From NCBI GenBank assembly GCA_046154695.1, contig JBJXFI010000066.1:1-14420 (forward strand): a stretch of 14,420 nt of DNA, written 5' to 3'. Made by a program: the position numbers and the translations under genes. Source of the DNA: DALYLB01 sp046154695 (GTDB taxonomy: Bacteria > Acidobacteriota > Blastocatellia > RBC074). How positions within the stretch are numbered: the first letter of the stretch is position 1; each line of letters opens with the position of its first letter. The notes under the pieces are model-generated. The model was not told the origin of the DNA and did not search any database. It saw only the letters and a program-made list of their open reading frames with translations. Of this stretch, positions 6,607 to 13,244 are shown piece by piece.

Positions 6607-6722
6607 CGGTTTTCGCGCATCCCCATTCGACAAATCCAATTGAAGAGGTACAGAAAAGAATGAAGGTATGGTCTATCTCCATCTTCGGGCCGGACGGCAA
6701 TCCCGGCGCGAAAGAGGTTGTG

Positions 6723-7343
6723 TTGAAATCGCTGCTGCGCGCGGCCGTCCTGGGCCTGGTCTTAGGCGGGCAGGGCGGGGCCGCGGCGGCCGCCCCTGAC
6801 GACAAGAGCGACAAGCGGCGGCAAGTGGATTCGGAAGAGACGGATGTCAAGAATTTCGGAAAAGTGAACGATCACATCTATCGAGGCGGGCAGCCGAAAG
6901 AGAAGGAGTATCGGGAACTCTCCTCGATGGGGGTCAGGACCGTCATCGATCTGCGCGAGGACCCCGAGGCGTATGCCCGCGGACAGGCGGAGCGGGCGGG
7001 ATTGAAGTACATCAACCTGCGATTGAATGCGAAGACGCCGCCGACGATCGAGGAGTCGAGTCAGTTTCTCGGTCTGGTGAAAGACCAGGCCAACTGGCCG
7101 GTCTTCGTTCATTGCGCCGGCGGCAGGCATCGAACGGGCGTGCTCATCGCGGTCTATCGGATGGAGGTGGACGGCTGGACCGCGGAACAGGCCTATCGCG
7201 AGATGAAGGATTTCAAGTTCTATTCGAACTGGGGCTATGGAGACATGAAGAATTATGTCTTCGACTATTATCGACGCATGCCGGAGCAGCGTCCGGCCGC
7301 CATGCCGGCCGCGCGCGGCCGGCGGGTCGCATCGGATCGATAG
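6723..7343 (+). CDS. Exported PTP/DSP-type phosphatase, copy 2
   Basis: This 206-residue paralogue of the preceding phosphatase has the same domain and the same active-site loop, here H130-C131-AGGRH-R137-TG. It shares VRTVIDLREDP, NWPVFVHCAGGRHRTG and the YVFDYY tail. I place the start at TTG 6723: AAAGAGG lies 5 bases upstream, and translation from there gives a textbook signal peptide (LKSLLRAAVLGLVLGG, then an Ala-rich cleavage region). ATG codons at 6660 and 6561 are in frame and could be preferred by gene finders, but they put about 20 or more non-leader residues before the hydrophobic core. The position matching D133 of copy 1 is Ala here (LRLNAK), so the general acid may differ or be absent. 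The C-terminus is a low-complexity Arg/Ala/Pro tail. The gene was probably made by tandem duplication. The substrate is unknown. Confidence 0.86.
   Translation: MKSLLRAAVLGLVLGGQGGAAAAAPDDKSDKRRQVDSEETDVKNFGKVNDHIYRGGQPKEKEYRELSSMGVRTVIDLREDPEAYARGQAERAGLKYINLRLNAKTPPTIEESSQFLGLVKDQANWPVFVHCAGGRHRTGVLIAVYRMEVDGWTAEQAYREMKDFKFYSNWGYGDMKNYVFDYYRRMPEQRPAAMPAARGRRVASDR
7304..7323. repeat. Perfect 20-bp GC palindrome in the end of phosphatase copy 2
   Basis: The half-site GCCGGCCGCG (7304-7313) is followed directly by its reverse complement (7314-7323). It lies inside the coding tail, 18 bases before the stop codon, and encodes part of the Ala/Arg-rich end. It could be a protein-binding site or only low-complexity coding sequence. 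Confidence 0.5.
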
Positions 7344-7344
7344 G

Positions 7345-7358
7345 GGCCGTTATCGGCC
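7345..7358. other. Small hairpin after the phosphatase stop codon
   Basis: GGCCG (7345-7349) and CGGCC (7354-7358) with a TTAT loop lie one base past the stop codon. No T-tract follows. It may assist the larger terminator 22 bases further on. Confidence 0.35.
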
Positions 7359-7380
7359 GCGAAATGAGTGCGTAAAACCA

Positions 7381-7412
7381 GGGGACGGATGCTGTCGCCA
7401 GCGTCCGTCCCC
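7381..7412. terminator. Bidirectional terminator between convergent genes
   Basis: A perfect 9-bp stem, GGGGACGGA (7381-7389) with TCCGTCCCC (7404-7412), holds a second 4-bp stem GCTG/CAGC with loop TCGC (7391-7402). On the minus strand the stem is followed by TGGTTTTACG. On the plus strand it is followed by TTCGTCATT. It lies midway between the stop codons of the phosphatase and DUF2911 genes, as expected for a shared terminator. Confidence 0.7.
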
Positions 7413-7438
7413 TTCGTCATTGCCCGATGCCAATCGGC

Positions 7439-7981
7439 CTAATTTTTCTCGGTGAAGGCGATCGACGCGCTGGTGGTCTCCCACTCCAGTTTCAACAGCC
7501 CGCCTGCGCCCTCTCTGGCGAGGGTGAGGGTGAATTGCTCGACGGGCGCGCTGAGTTTGGCGACCTTCATATCGATGCGGACGAAGTCCTGCTTTTCGTC
7601 ATAGATCGTGCCCCACTGTCCGGTCTGCTTGTTGACGACCAGCTTCATTCCTGTGGCGGTCGGAAGGGTCCAGAGAGTGTATTCCCCCTTGGGGACGAGG
7701 GTCTTGCCGATCATCAGATCGGCGTCGGTCTTGAGGGTCGTGGCCTCGTCGGCCCCGGTGCGCCAGACCTTGTCGAATGGGACGAGTTCGCCGAAGATTT
7801 TTCGCCCTTTGGCGTAGGGGCGGCCATAGGTGACGGAGACTTTCTTGCCGTTAAGATCGATTTCGACGGTCTCGTGGGGGCTTCTGCGCTGCCGTTGTGC
7901 CTGCACGATGGCCGCGCCGAGCACGAGCGCGCCGAGCGCGCCGAGCGCGAAGAAAGCTTTGATTGAGCGGTTCTTGATCAT
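7439..7981 (-). CDS. Exported DUF2911 family protein
   Basis: The 180-residue product has a clear signal peptide (about residues 1-28, ending VQA) and a DUF2911 domain from about residue 33. Family hallmarks are VSVTYGRPYAKGRKIFG, then LVPFDKVWRTGADEATTL, the KGEYTLW turn and a closing FTLTLA strand. DUF2911 proteins are small, secreted and beta-rich, occur widely in Bacteroidota and Acidobacteriota, and have no settled function. The ATG at 7981 has AGAGG 7 bases upstream on the minus strand. The gene stands alone, convergent with the phosphatases and divergent from the nucleoside operon. A short repeat of GAGCGCGCC around 7925-7950 encodes the LGALGAL part of the leader. A 10-bp inverted repeat at 8017-8069 lies in its leader. 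Confidence 0.9.
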   Translation of the reverse strand: MIKNRSIKAFFALGALGALVLGAAIVQAQRQRRSPHETVEIDLNGKKVSVTYGRPYAKGRKIFGELVPFDKVWRTGADEATTLKTDADLMIGKTLVPKGEYTLWTLPTATGMKLVVNKQTGQWGTIYDEKQDFVRIDMKVAKLSAPVEQFTLTLAREGAGGLLKLEWETTSASIAFTEKN

Positions 7982-8016
7982 TGTTTGCCTCTCGTTGATG
8001 TTGGTGTTGTTTCACG

Positions 8017-8069
8017 CACCGAGGATGGAGGACGGCCACACGGGCGCATCCGAAGTTCAATCCTCGGTG
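8017..8069. repeat. 10-bp inverted repeat upstream of the DUF2911 gene
   Basis: CACCGAGGAT (8017-8026) and ATCCTCGGTG (8060-8069) are perfect reverse complements with 33 bases between them. They start 36 bases upstream of the DUF2911 start codon. They could form a leader hairpin in its mRNA or be paired operator half-sites shared with the divergent operon. Confidence 0.45.
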
Positions 8070-8118
8070 GTTGTTTACCATATCGCCCGGGGATGGGCCA
8101 AATGGCCGCGCCGGCAGT

Positions 8119-8146
8119 CTTGACGCTTTTCAAGGCGCGTGATACT
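8119..8146 (+). promoter_or_regulatory. Promoter candidate for the nucleoside operon
   Basis: TTGACG (8120-8125) lies 15 bases before GATACT (8141-8146), a sigma-70-like pair with a slightly short spacer. An inverted repeat CTTGA-N6-TCAAG (8119-8134) overlaps the -35 and could be an operator. The transcript leader would be about 100 bases long. Confidence 0.3.
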
Positions 8147-8255
8147 TCTCCCCCCGCATCAGAACAACACTTTCCAGGGGATATGCTAGAAACCGGGATC
8201 CGGCGGGCGCTTGTGATTCGGCGAGCGCGGAATGGGGCGGGTCTCAACGAGGCGA

Positions 8256-9368
8256 ATGATAAAGACTCTTCTCCGCGAACTATTCTTTCCTTTGATAGCA
8301 GTGATCTTCGCCTTTTCGATCGGAGGCGTGATTGTCGTCGTGATCGGCGACAATCCGGTCGAAGTCTATCGGCTGATGCTTTCGAGCGCCTTTGGCCTGT
8401 ACGACGCGCTGGGCAATTTCACGTTCGATAATTGGGGGTACACGCTCTTTCAGGCGACGCCGCTGATCTTCACCGGGCTGGCGGTGGCGCTGGCCTTCAA
8501 GTGCGGGCTGTTGAATATCGGGGCGGAGGGGCAGTTGTATGTGGGCGCATTCGCCGCGGCCTGGGTGGGAATGACCTTTGGGAGCCTGCCCGGCGCGGTG
8601 CTGATTCCGTTGGCGATTTTCGCGGCGATGATCGCCGGCGCGGTCTGGGGGGCGATTCCCGGCGTGCTCAAGGCGCGGTTCGGCTCGCACGAAGTGATCA
8701 ACACGATCATGCTCAATTTCATCGCCGTCGGGCTCGTCAGTTATCTTACGCAGCGGTTTTACAAGGCGCCGGGCGATCCGATTATGCAATCGACGCCGAT
8801 CGCGGAGCAGGCCCACCTCGTCCGTTTCTCGGGGCTGCTGGCGCCGCTGGGCGTCTCGTTCCCCCAGCGGATCCCCCTCAACATCTGTTTTCCGCTCGCG
8901 CTGTTTGCGGCCTTTCTGGTCTGGGCGTTTCTCTGGCGAACCAAGTGGGGCTATGAGATTCGGGCGGTCGGCTCGAATCCTTCCGCGGCGGAATACGGGG
9001 GGATCAGCGTCCGGCGGCAGATCGTTCTCGCCATGGCGCTCTCGGGCGCGCTGGCGGGGCTGGTGGGCGTCAATGAAGTGCTGGGCTATCGTCATCGCTA
9101 CTATCACGATTTCTCGCCGGGCTATGGATTCACCGGGATCGCGGTGGCGTTGCTCGGGAGAAACCATCCGGTCGGCGTGATCCTGGCGGCGATTCTTTTC
9201 GGCGCCCTTATTCGGGGCGGGCTGTTTGTGGACATCTTCACCGACAAGGTCTCGAAGGATCTGGTCCTGGTTCTGCAGGCGATCATCATTCTTTTTGTCG
9301 CGATGGAGATGCTGTTCCGGAACGGGCTTGGCCGGTTCATTTCCGGATTTTCGAAAAAGACCGCGTAG
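8256..9368 (+). CDS. ABC nucleoside permease subunit 1
   Basis: This 370-residue integral membrane protein belongs to the BPD_transp_2 family of ABC permeases, the branch that pairs with BMP-type lipoproteins to import nucleosides (YufP/RnsC-like). About eight to ten hydrophobic segments are visible from FFPLIAVIFAFSIGGVIVVV onward. Family landmarks are CGLLNIGAEGQLYVGA, the FGSHEVINTIMLNFIAV stretch and the cytoplasmic coupling loop GYEIRAVGSNPSAAEYGGIS. ATG 8256 gives a short basic tail before the first membrane segment; GAGG lies close upstream. An in-frame ATG at 8232 would add 8 residues, and neither site is strong. It is the first gene of a plus-strand operon with the second permease and three nucleoside salvage enzymes. 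No ATPase or binding-protein gene precedes it, which is unusual for this operon type. Confidence 0.92.
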   Translation: MIKTLLRELFFPLIAVIFAFSIGGVIVVVIGDNPVEVYRLMLSSAFGLYDALGNFTFDNWGYTLFQATPLIFTGLAVALAFKCGLLNIGAEGQLYVGAFAAAWVGMTFGSLPGAVLIPLAIFAAMIAGAVWGAIPGVLKARFGSHEVINTIMLNFIAVGLVSYLTQRFYKAPGDPIMQSTPIAEQAHLVRFSGLLAPLGVSFPQRIPLNICFPLALFAAFLVWAFLWRTKWGYEIRAVGSNPSAAEYGGISVRRQIVLAMALSGALAGLVGVNEVLGYRHRYYHDFSPGYGFTGIAVALLGRNHPVGVILAAILFGALIRGGLFVDIFTDKVSKDLVLVLQAIIILFVAMEMLFRNGLGRFISGFSKKTA

Positions 9369-9407
9369 CCGTTCGGAGCTACGCCTCCAGGCGGATCTCC
9401 GAACGGC
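9368..9407 (+). other. Strong intercistronic stem-loop between the permease genes
   Basis: GCCGTTCGGAG (9368-9378) pairs perfectly over 11 bp with CTCCGAACGGC (9397-9407), and CGCCT (9382-9386) pairs with AGGCG (9389-9393) above it. The stem begins on the last base of the first permease stop codon. No T-tract follows, so it is probably an mRNA stability or expression-balancing element rather than a terminator. Confidence 0.55.
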
Positions 9408-9433
9408 AATCGGGAGACCTCGAGGGAAAGAGC

Positions 9434-10360
9434 GTGGGGAACGTCTTCAACTACACCTTGATCGCATCCATGATCCGGCTTTCGACGCCGATGATCCTTG
9501 CCGCGCTCGGCGGGCTCTATTCGGAGCGGAGCGGGGTGATCAACATCGCGCTGGAGGGGATGATGCTGGCGGGGGCGTTTACGGCCGCGGTGGTCACGTT
9601 TTACGCGAAGAATCCCTGGATCGGCCTGCTTGCGGCGGCTGGGGCGGGGTGTCTGGTGGCGCTGCTGCATGCGGTGGCGACGATCGACTTTCGCGCCGAC
9701 CATGTCGTCAGCGGGACGGCCATCAACATCCTCTTTCTGGGGACGCCGGCGCTGCTCTCGGGAGCGCTTTTCGATTCAACGGGCGCCACGCCGCAATTGC
9801 CGCGCGACCAGGTGTTGCCGGATCTGGAGATTTTCGGGGCTGAATCCTTTCCGGTGGCGGCGTCGATCTTCAATCAGAAGCCGCTGGTCTATTTCGCATG
9901 GGTCCTGGTTCCGGTGACATTTTATGTACTCGCGCGCACCCCGTTCGGATTGCGGCTGCGCGCGGTGGGCGAAAATCCGGAAGCCGCCGACACGGCCGGG
10001 GTCAGCGTTCGCCGGATGCGGTATCAGGGAGTGTTGATCTCAGGGGTGCTGGCCTCGCTCGGAGGAGCGTATCTCTCGATCGGCCAGAATTCGCTCTTTA
10101 CAAGGAATATGACGGCCGGCCGCGGGTTTATTGCGCTCGCGGCCCTGATCTTCGGCCGGTGGCGCCCGGTGAGTGTGATGCTGGCGTGTCTGTTTTTCGG
10201 ACTGGCGGAGGCGATCGCGATTCGCATGCAGGGGACCATCAACATCCCCAACCAGTTCATACAGATGATTCCGTATGTGCTGACGATCGTCGTCCTCGCC
10301 GGGTTGATTCGCCGCGCAACGCCGCCCAAGGCGCTGGGCGTGGCTTACGCCAAAGAATAG
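9434..10360 (+). CDS. ABC nucleoside permease subunit 2
   Basis: This 308-residue membrane protein is the second BPD_transp_2 permease, the YufQ/RnsD-like partner in a heterodimeric nucleoside importer. Landmarks are LGGLYSERSGVINIALEG near residues 25-42, the coupling loop GLRLRAVGENPEAADTAGVS, and about eight hydrophobic spans. The start is GTG with GAGGGA 7 bases upstream. It lies 65 bases after subunit 1, with a strong stem-loop between them. The subunits resemble each other only in general family features, as is usual for the pair. Its stop codon overlaps the ribosome site of the purine nucleoside phosphorylase gene. The inner-membrane complex would also need an ABC ATPase and a substrate lipoprotein encoded elsewhere. 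Confidence 0.93.
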   Translation: MGNVFNYTLIASMIRLSTPMILAALGGLYSERSGVINIALEGMMLAGAFTAAVVTFYAKNPWIGLLAAAGAGCLVALLHAVATIDFRADHVVSGTAINILFLGTPALLSGALFDSTGATPQLPRDQVLPDLEIFGAESFPVAASIFNQKPLVYFAWVLVPVTFYVLARTPFGLRLRAVGENPEAADTAGVSVRRMRYQGVLISGVLASLGGAYLSIGQNSLFTRNMTAGRGFIALAALIFGRWRPVSVMLACLFFGLAEAIAIRMQGTINIPNQFIQMIPYVLTIVVLAGLIRRATPPKALGVAYAKE

Positions 10361-10371
10361 GAGTTTCCTCG

Positions 10372-11202
10372 ATGTCCATTTCCATATTCGATCGCGCGGA
10401 GACCTCCGCCCGCTTCATTCGGGAGCAGGCCGGGGGCGAGATCGACGTGGCTGTTGTGCTGGGGTCCGGGCTCGGGGTTTTCGCTGAAACCCTGACCGCG
10501 AAGATCGTGATTCCCTATGAGGAGATACCGGACTTTGCCCGCTCGACCGTCGAGGGGCATTCCGGGCGGCTCGTCATCGGGACAATCCCGGAAACGGCCG
10601 TCTCCGTGGCGGTGATGCAGGGGCGATTTCATTATTACGAGGGATATTCGCTCGACGAAGTCACGCTTCCAATCCGAAGTTTCGGCGCGATGGGGGTGCG
10701 GAAGCTGGTTTTGACCAATGCCGCCGGCGGCGTCAATACCGCCTTTCGGGAAGGCGACCTGATGCTGATCTCCGATCACATCAATCTGATGATGATCAGC
10801 CCCCTGCGCGGCAGCCACGATGAGCGGCTGGGATCGCGATTTCCCGATTTGACCGAGGTTTATTCGCGGGACTATCGTGAGCTGGCTCGCGCCCGCGCCG
10901 CCGAGATGGGCCTCGAACTTCGCGAGGGCGTCTATATGTCGCTTCAGGGGCCGAATTACGAGACCCCGGCGGAGGTGCGTATGCTGCGCGTTCTGGGGGC
11001 CGACGCCGTTGGAATGTCCACCGTGCCGGAAGCGATCGTCGCAAGTCAGATGGGGATGAAGACGCTCGGCATCTCGCTCATCACCAACACCGCCGCCGGC
11101 GTCGAGGATGGGCCGATCAATCATTCCGAGGTCATGGAGATGGGGCGGCGCGTGAGCGGACAGTTCTGCGACCTGCTCACGCGGATCATTCCCGGGCTAT
11201 AG
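10372..11202 (+). CDS. punA: Purine nucleoside phosphorylase (class I, trimeric type)
   Basis: The enzyme splits purine nucleosides with phosphate to give free base and ribose-1-phosphate. The 276 residues match the class I family in length and motifs: G31-S-G-L-G (phosphate), G62-H63-S-G, MQGRFHYYEGY (82-92), LTNAAGGVN (114-122), and LQGPNYETPAE (191-201) followed by GMSTVPE. E197 and N239 match the residues that select 6-oxopurines, so inosine and guanosine are the expected substrates rather than adenosine. ATG 10372 has AGGAG 8 bases upstream, overlapping the stop codon of the permease gene, which suggests translational coupling. The frame is open further upstream, but that part lies over the permease. 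Placement straight after the importer indicates that imported nucleosides are degraded at once in the cytosol. Confidence 0.95.
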   Translation: MSISIFDRAETSARFIREQAGGEIDVAVVLGSGLGVFAETLTAKIVIPYEEIPDFARSTVEGHSGRLVIGTIPETAVSVAVMQGRFHYYEGYSLDEVTLPIRSFGAMGVRKLVLTNAAGGVNTAFREGDLMLISDHINLMMISPLRGSHDERLGSRFPDLTEVYSRDYRELARARAAEMGLELREGVYMSLQGPNYETPAEVRMLRVLGADAVGMSTVPEAIVASQMGMKTLGISLITNTAAGVEDGPINHSEVMEMGRRVSGQFCDLLTRIIPGL

Positions 11203-11228
11203 GCCAATTGTTCCAATTTTATACCGTC

Positions 11229-11855
11229 ATGATCATCGGCATTTGCGGGGGAACCGGGTCGGGAAAGACGACGATTGCCAGTCGAATCCTTGAGGACGTC
11301 AGCGACGAGCACGTCACCTATCTCCAGCAGGACAGTTATTATCGCAACCTCGGGGATATGCCGATCGAGCTGCGTCATCAGATCAATTTCGATCATCCCG
11401 ACGCGCTGGACAACGATCTGTTCACCAATCACGTGCGGGCGCTTCGCGGCGGCGAGCCGATCGAGATGCCCGTGTACGATTTCTCGGCCCATTCCCGAAA
11501 GGTGGAGACCGTTCATATCGCGCCGAAACCGATTCTGATCGTCGAGGGGATTCTGATCTTCGTCGACGCCGCGCTGCGCGCGTTGATGGACATCAGGATC
11601 TTCGTGGACACGGCGGACGATCTGCGGTTTATCCGCCGCCTGCGGCGGGATGTCTCCGAGCGCGGCCGATCGGTCGATTCGGTGATCAAGCAGTATCTGG
11701 AGACCGTGCGCCCGATGCACATGCAGTTCGTCGAGCCCTCCAAGCGATTCGCGGATGTGATTATTCCGGAGGGCGGGCATAATAATGTAGGGATCGATTT
11801 GATCTCCGGGAAGATCCGCACGCAGATTCAAAAGGCGCTGGCTTCCGTCGGGTGA
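11229..11855 (+). CDS. udk: Uridine kinase
   Basis: This 208-residue cytosolic P-loop kinase phosphorylates uridine and cytidine to UMP and CMP. The Walker A motif is G7-GTGS-G12-K13-T14. QQDSYY (about 37-42) with INFDHPDALDNDL is the family's nucleoside-binding region, and LIVEGILIF is the next conserved strand. RLRRDVSERGR is the lid, and the length is that of the uridine kinase family. ATG 11229 starts the first beta strand. A TTG at 11208 in frame would add 7 residues, and neither has a clear Shine-Dalgarno sequence. The gene follows the phosphorylase gene by 26 bases and precedes cytidine deaminase by 33, giving a salvage branch for pyrimidines beside the purine branch. Confidence 0.94.
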   Translation: MIIGICGGTGSGKTTIASRILEDVSDEHVTYLQQDSYYRNLGDMPIELRHQINFDHPDALDNDLFTNHVRALRGGEPIEMPVYDFSAHSRKVETVHIAPKPILIVEGILIFVDAALRALMDIRIFVDTADDLRFIRRLRRDVSERGRSVDSVIKQYLETVRPMHMQFVEPSKRFADVIIPEGGHNNVGIDLISGKIRTQIQKALASVG

Positions 11856-11888
11856 CGAGGGCCGGTCGCTGCATTTTCAGGAGATCCG

Positions 11889-12308
11889 TTGAGTCCATCC
11901 GACGCCTCGAATTTCAGAACCCGCGAAGAGCTTCTCGCATTGGCGCGGGAAGTCCGGGACCGCGCCCACGCTCCCTATTCGAATTTCAAGGTCGGGGCCG
12001 CGGTCGAATCCGCCGATGGAAGAGTCTTTACGGGGTGCAATGTCGAGAATTCGAGCTACGGCGTGACGATCTGTGCCGAGCAGGTCGCGCTCGGAAAAGC
12101 GATCTCGGAGGGAGCCGTGGAGTTCGTGCGCGTCGTTGTCATTGCGGACACGCATTCCGCGGTTCCTCCGTGCGGAGCCTGCCGGCAGGTGATCCTGGAA
12201 TTGTGCGGAAGCGAGGTCGAGATTGTGATGGCGAATTTGCAGGGGCAGGTGGAGAGCCGGACAGCGGGCGAGCTGCTGCCGGCCGCGTTCGATCAAAGTT
12301 TTTTGTGA
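11889..12308 (+). CDS. cdd: Cytidine deaminase
   Basis: The 139-residue enzyme converts cytidine or deoxycytidine to uridine or deoxyuridine with release of ammonia. It is the short, tetrameric type. The zinc site is C62-A-E64 and P-C95-G-A-C98; E64 is the proton shuttle. GCNVENSSYG (49-58) is the nucleoside-binding segment and APYSNFKVGAA (28-38) the conserved N-terminal loop. The start is TTG at 11889: AGGAG lies 5 bases upstream, and there is no ATG or GTG between it and the conserved domain. It sits 33 bases after uridine kinase and 6 bases before the TonB-domain gene, so all are probably on one mRNA. Confidence 0.95.
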   Translation: MSPSDASNFRTREELLALAREVRDRAHAPYSNFKVGAAVESADGRVFTGCNVENSSYGVTICAEQVALGKAISEGAVEFVRVVVIADTHSAVPPCGACRQVILELCGSEVEIVMANLQGQVESRTAGELLPAAFDQSFL

Positions 12309-12314
12309 CCCGGT

Positions 12315-13244
12315 ATGAAGCGCAATCTCAATTTGTTCGCGTGGGGCATACTGATGCCGGCGGCGTGGGGGATGTTTCCGGGAGCGATCCGGGCAATGGG
12401 CCAGGAGCGGGATTTTGAATCGCGGGCGATTTCGCGTGCGCAGCAGGCGCCGGCAAATCAACTCGATCCGGCCCTGCCCGCGCGCCCCTTTGGGCGATGG
12501 TTCAGCCAGCTTGTCGGGGCCGATGCGGGAGTGAGCTGGCAGGTGACCGATTGCGGAGAGCAGGCGGGTGCGGGGCTCGACCGGGACGTTCCCGCCTGTG
12601 TCGAAGCCACGGCCGTCCTGCCGGGCGATCGAATGATCATCGTCAGCCTGTTGGTCGGGACATTCAGGCAGGGGCTGATCGGGGACCCGGCCGAGCAACT
12701 GATCGCGGTCGAGGATTTCGGGATATTGACGCCGATCAAGAGACTGAGCGAACTCGACCCGTATCTGCGTCGTCCCGCCGTGCGGCCGCGCCAGACGGCG
12801 AGCCCGCTGCCTCCCGCAAGGCCGGGCCGATTTCCGCGGGTGGTTGCGGGCCCCTTCATGGCGAATGCCGCGTTGGCCGGCGCGCCGCCCGCCGACATCG
12901 CTGCCCGAGAGGAAGCGCCTGCGCCTCCCCGGAATCCTTTGGGTGTGGACGGGAGCCTGCGGATCCCGCCGGACGTGTTGGAGGAGCGCGCGATCACCAG
13001 GGTCACCCCTGCCTATCCCGCCCTCGCCCGCCAGATCAACGCCTCCGGCGAGGTGCAGGTGCGGATCACGATCAACGAGGAGGGGCGGGTCGTCGAGGCC
13101 GTCGCTCTCAGCGGCCATCCGATGCTTCGAACTCCCGCCGAGGACGCGGCGCGCAGATGGACCTTCAAGCCCGCTGCCTTCAATGGAACTCCCGTCAAGT
13201 CACAAGGCGTTCTGACCTTCGTCTTCACCAGAAACAACCAATGA
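12315..13244 (+). CDS. TonB C-terminal-domain protein (energy-transducer-like)
   Basis: The 309-residue protein ends in a TonB C-terminal domain (about residues 225-309). Its signatures are TPAYPALARQINASGEVQVRI split over two strands, then INEEGRVVEAVALSGHP and AARRWTFKP. That domain normally contacts the TonB box of outer-membrane receptors. Residues about 7-27 are hydrophobic and followed by AMGQ, which looks like a signal peptide but could be a membrane anchor. The middle part (about 40-215) is unfamiliar, with C80 and C95 as a possible disulfide and a Pro/Ala/Arg-rich linker (about 153-205). The ATG at 12315 lies 6 bases past the deaminase stop, without a clear ribosome site, so coupling is likely. 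Its stop overlaps the next gene as ATGA. A link to outer-membrane nucleoside uptake is suggested by position only. Confidence 0.83.
   Translation: MKRNLNLFAWGILMPAAWGMFPGAIRAMGQERDFESRAISRAQQAPANQLDPALPARPFGRWFSQLVGADAGVSWQVTDCGEQAGAGLDRDVPACVEATAVLPGDRMIIVSLLVGTFRQGLIGDPAEQLIAVEDFGILTPIKRLSELDPYLRRPAVRPRQTASPLPPARPGRFPRVVAGPFMANAALAGAPPADIAAREEAPAPPRNPLGVDGSLRIPPDVLEERAITRVTPAYPALARQINASGEVQVRITINEEGRVVEAVALSGHPMLRTPAEDAARRWTFKPAAFNGTPVKSQGVLTFVFTRNNQ

Noticed and set aside
9898..10371. Upstream extension of the phosphorylase frame
   Set aside because: It overlaps the second permease gene in another frame and shows Arg/Gly-rich shadow sequence. The phosphorylase starts naturally at 10372 with its own ribosome site.
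11877..13118. Open frame of 413 codons on the minus strand
   Set aside because: It is antisense to cytidine deaminase and the TonB-domain gene, both supported by clear motifs, and its translation is low-complexity Arg/Pro/His.
12497..13240. Upstream extension of the protease frame
   Set aside because: It runs across the TonB-domain gene in another frame with Arg/Gly-rich composition. The true start at 13241 overlaps the TonB-domain gene stop as ATGA.
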